DNA of 8,454 nucleotides from CAZFNQ01 sp964652125 (GTDB lineage: Bacteria; Patescibacteriota; Saccharimonadia; Saccharimonadales; JANWIN01), in NCBI GenBank assembly GCA_964652125.1, contig CAZZAE010000041.1:1-8454 (forward strand), written 5' to 3'. The notes below the pieces were generated by a model. That model had not been told where the DNA came from. It worked only from the letters and a program-made list of their open reading frames with translations, and ran no database searches. The position numbers and the translations under genes are program-made. Positions 6,772 to 8,454 of this stretch are shown here, in pieces. Numbering within the stretch: the stretch's first letter is position 1; each line of letters opens with the position of its first letter.

Positions 6772-8067
6772 TTAGCTTAGATCGTCCAGAATAATTTTTT
6801 CAATTTGCTTATTGGAGGCGTCCCAGCTGTGTACACTTATATCCTTGGAAGCTTGCCTAGCCGATGAGGCAGAGTGGTTGGTGACAGCTTTATCAAGAGC
6901 TCTAAATATATCTTGTGGGTTAGGCTCAGCATAAGCTACATGTTTAGCGAAAAACACATTGGTAGTGCAGTCCGCCCGATTAGAAACCGGCGTGCAGCCA
7001 GCAGCAATCATTTCCAGCGGTATTAACGACATATTAGTCAGTGAGATTACCAGCCCGGCCTGACAATTATTATAAAGTTTGTTTAGAGCCGGAGGTGCTA
7101 GCATACCGCAATCCGTATAGGGGAAAGGTATGTCATAATTGCTGGTGCTGGCCCCAAAGAAATTAATTTGATATTCTGGGTGCTTTTTATGGAAAAGGCT
7201 AAGTGCCATAACGCCTAGCTCAAAACCGCGTCGAGCACTTCTTGGTCTTACATAAAATGCCACTTGTTTTGGCCGGCTACTACTTGCAGACTCGGCAAAA
7301 TAATATTCCTTGGGGTTAAAGCCAAAGTCAAAAGGCGTACATTGCATACCATAATCTTCATGAAGTTTTTGTGATAACCACTTACCAAGAGTAAGGCCCC
7401 GGAAGCCAAATTTGTAGGTGCTGTCTGCAAGAACGTTAAAGGTACTATTAGGCACAAAGTATGGCTCAAAGTCTTGGATGTAATAATACTTTCGAGTATT
7501 TGTTTTTAGGTTAACAACCGGGTAGGCCGATATCCAATCAGTCGCAAAGATGATGTCACTATTTTTAATTGTACTGGCATTATAAAATAGCTCGGCTTTA
7601 ATTTTAGGAAATTCTTGCATAACTTGCTTGATGGATTCCATGTTCGAAGATTCAGCCGGATCATAAAAATATATTCGGCATGTATGTCCACGAGATTCTA
7701 AATGAGCGATGGTTCGAATGATATCAGCCTGTCCACCAGAAGCAGCAATAAGTGGCGGCACTACCCAGTTGATAGTTAGAGGCAAGCTAATCTTCGATTT
7801 AGCAGACCTTTTTATATCTACCGGCAACTTCAAGTTAATTACTTCTTTTTGCAAAAGTGGCCATATAACCTGCGCCTTTTTCTGGCCATCCGGATAAAGT
7901 TTATCGATGAGATCCTGATTTTGGCGTTCAAGGGATGTAATACGCTTCGCTTGTTTTTCGGACTTTGCAAATAGTTGCTGCTTTTCTTCAAGGTATTTAT
8001 TTATAAATGGCAGACCAGTCGCCGTCTTAGCCAGTATTGGCTTAATACCTTTTTTGGAGCTACTCAT
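6772..8067 (-). CDS. WsaF-like rhamnosyltransferase (GT4, GT-B fold)
   Basis: This 431-residue protein matches the WsaF type, the rhamnosyltransferase described from the S-layer glycan cluster of Geobacillus stearothermophilus. It builds rhamnan-type repeats from dTDP-rhamnose in the cytoplasm. Visible signatures: INWVVPPL (99-106) with a GGQADIIRTI loop (111-120), LESRGH (123-128), YYYIQDFEPYF (194-204), LADSTYKFG (213-221), FYVRPRSARRGFELGVMAL (271-289), and the donor-site block ISLTNMSLIPLEMIAAG (341-357, Glu352). The first 95 residues are an extension with a probable coiled coil at about 25-57. It begins 16 bp after the Wzt-like gene without a clear Shine-Dalgarno site, which suggests translational coupling. 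The pairing with Wzt supports a glycan exported by an ABC transporter. Family confident; rhamnose as the actual sugar is an inference. Confidence 0.88.
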   Translation of the reverse strand: MSSSKKGIKPILAKTATGLPFINKYLEEKQQLFAKSEKQAKRITSLERQNQDLIDKLYPDGQKKAQVIWPLLQKEVINLKLPVDIKRSAKSKISLPLTINWVVPPLIAASGGQADIIRTIAHLESRGHTCRIYFYDPAESSNMESIKQVMQEFPKIKAELFYNASTIKNSDIIFATDWISAYPVVNLKTNTRKYYYIQDFEPYFVPNSTFNVLADSTYKFGFRGLTLGKWLSQKLHEDYGMQCTPFDFGFNPKEYYFAESASSSRPKQVAFYVRPRSARRGFELGVMALSLFHKKHPEYQINFFGASTSNYDIPFPYTDCGMLAPPALNKLYNNCQAGLVISLTNMSLIPLEMIAAGCTPVSNRADCTTNVFFAKHVAYAEPNPQDIFRALDKAVTNHSASSARQASKDISVHSWDASNKQIEKIILDDLS

Positions 8068-8083
8068 TGGCTGGACACTTTGC

Positions 8084-8454
8084 CTACACTTCTACTTTTA
8101 CTTTTGGATGAGTCAAACTTTTAAAGTGAGCCCTTACACCGCGGACTGTAAATCCTTGAGCTCTCTCCACTCTTAAAATTACTTTAGGTACCGTATCAGT
8201 ACCATCAGCTACACCAATATTAACTGTATATACGCCGTTATTAAGTATGTTTTGTAGTTTAAAAATTACTGTTTTCTTAGTGTTTTTAGGCACGAATATA
8301 TCCCCAACCGCCACTTGGGTATCAGTTTGTACCAGCATTACTCTGTCCTGATTCTTGATATTAATACCGATATTGGCTTTTTGGATGTCCTCTTTACTTT
8401 CAAAAACTATTTTTACGTCAAAGTCTTCAGTCGACTCAACCTCCTGGACTGGCT
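8084..8454 (-). CDS. wzt: Wzt-like polysaccharide ABC-exporter ATPase, C-terminal glycan-binding domain (5' truncated)
   Basis: The frame is open to the right edge, so the ATG at 8338 is internal and only the last 122 or so residues are visible. They fit the Wzt C-terminal domain, an immunoglobulin-like beta sandwich: a FDVKIVFES strand, INIKNQDRVML, a VGDIFVPKNTKKTVIFKLQ stretch, and NNGVYTVNIGVAD, corresponding to the family's 'G.Y.l.vgv.d' strand. In O-antigen exporters this domain recognises the glycan and the upstream ATPase domain powers export through Wzm. The Walker motifs would lie beyond the edge and are not seen, so an ATPase is inferred from the domain. It is the first visible gene of the minus-strand operon and is followed after 16 bp by the WsaF-like gene. 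A Wzm permease would be expected further right. Confidence 0.75.
   Translation of the reverse strand, partial: PVQEVESTEDFDVKIVFESKEDIQKANIGINIKNQDRVMLVQTDTQVAVGDIFVPKNTKKTVIFKLQNILNNGVYTVNIGVADGTDTVPKVILRVERAQGFTVRGVRAHFKSLTHPKVKVEV

Noticed and set aside
8084..8338. A small stand-alone 84-residue protein starting at the ATG at 8338
   Set aside because: The frame stays open to the right edge and the upstream residues continue the same beta-sandwich domain, so this is the end of a longer gene.
1..8454. Mobile elements, CRISPR arrays, tRNA or rRNA genes, riboswitches
   Set aside because: No direct-repeat arrays, terminal inverted repeats, transposase motifs or structured RNA signatures were recognised; genes fill nearly the whole window.

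Overview
The window is an AT-rich, tightly packed bacterial segment devoted to cell-surface polysaccharide synthesis. It holds eight protein genes, two of them cut by the window edges. I see no rRNA, tRNA, CRISPR array, transposase or other mobile element. The genes end in TAA, TAG and also TGA (the GT4 gene), so UGA acts as a stop and the code looks standard. No lineage marker is present. The low GC, short gaps, basic proteins and family mix would suit a Patescibacteria/CPR genome such as Saccharibacteria, or another low-GC bacterium; this is an impression, not a demonstration.

Left part (1-3446). A truncated plus-strand membrane protein (3-593) converges, with a 5-bp gap, on a complete minus-strand polytopic membrane protein (599-2047). 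Both look like DUF2142 / GT-C-type membrane glycosyltransferases. A 58-bp gap (2048-2105) separates the second from a divergent plus-strand GT-B-type glycosyltransferase (2106-3446) with a long basic N-terminal extension.

Right part (3455-8454). Five minus-strand genes form an apparent operon, read from right to left. First comes the end of a Wzt-like ABC-exporter ATPase with a glycan-binding C-terminal domain. A WsaF-like GT4 rhamnosyltransferase follows, then a SAM methyltransferase with a C-terminal coiled coil. Last are a GT4 and a GT2 glycosyltransferase joined by an ATGA stop/start overlap. Gaps within the operon are 16, 22 and 50 bp, then the 4-bp overlap. The operon converges on the plus-strand GT gene with an 8-bp gap that holds a small weak hairpin.

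How they may work together (inference): cytoplasmic glycosyltransferases build a chain, possibly rhamnose-containing, on a lipid carrier; the methyltransferase modifies or caps it; the Wzm/Wzt exporter selects and moves it across the membrane; and the GT-C proteins may add sugars on the outer face. The Wzt plus WsaF pairing recalls S-layer glycan clusters of Gram-positive bacteria and O-antigen clusters of the ABC type. The most interesting point is the methyltransferase, whose unbroken heptad repeat next to a Wzt with a C-terminal binding domain is reminiscent of the WbdD/Wzt chain-terminating system.
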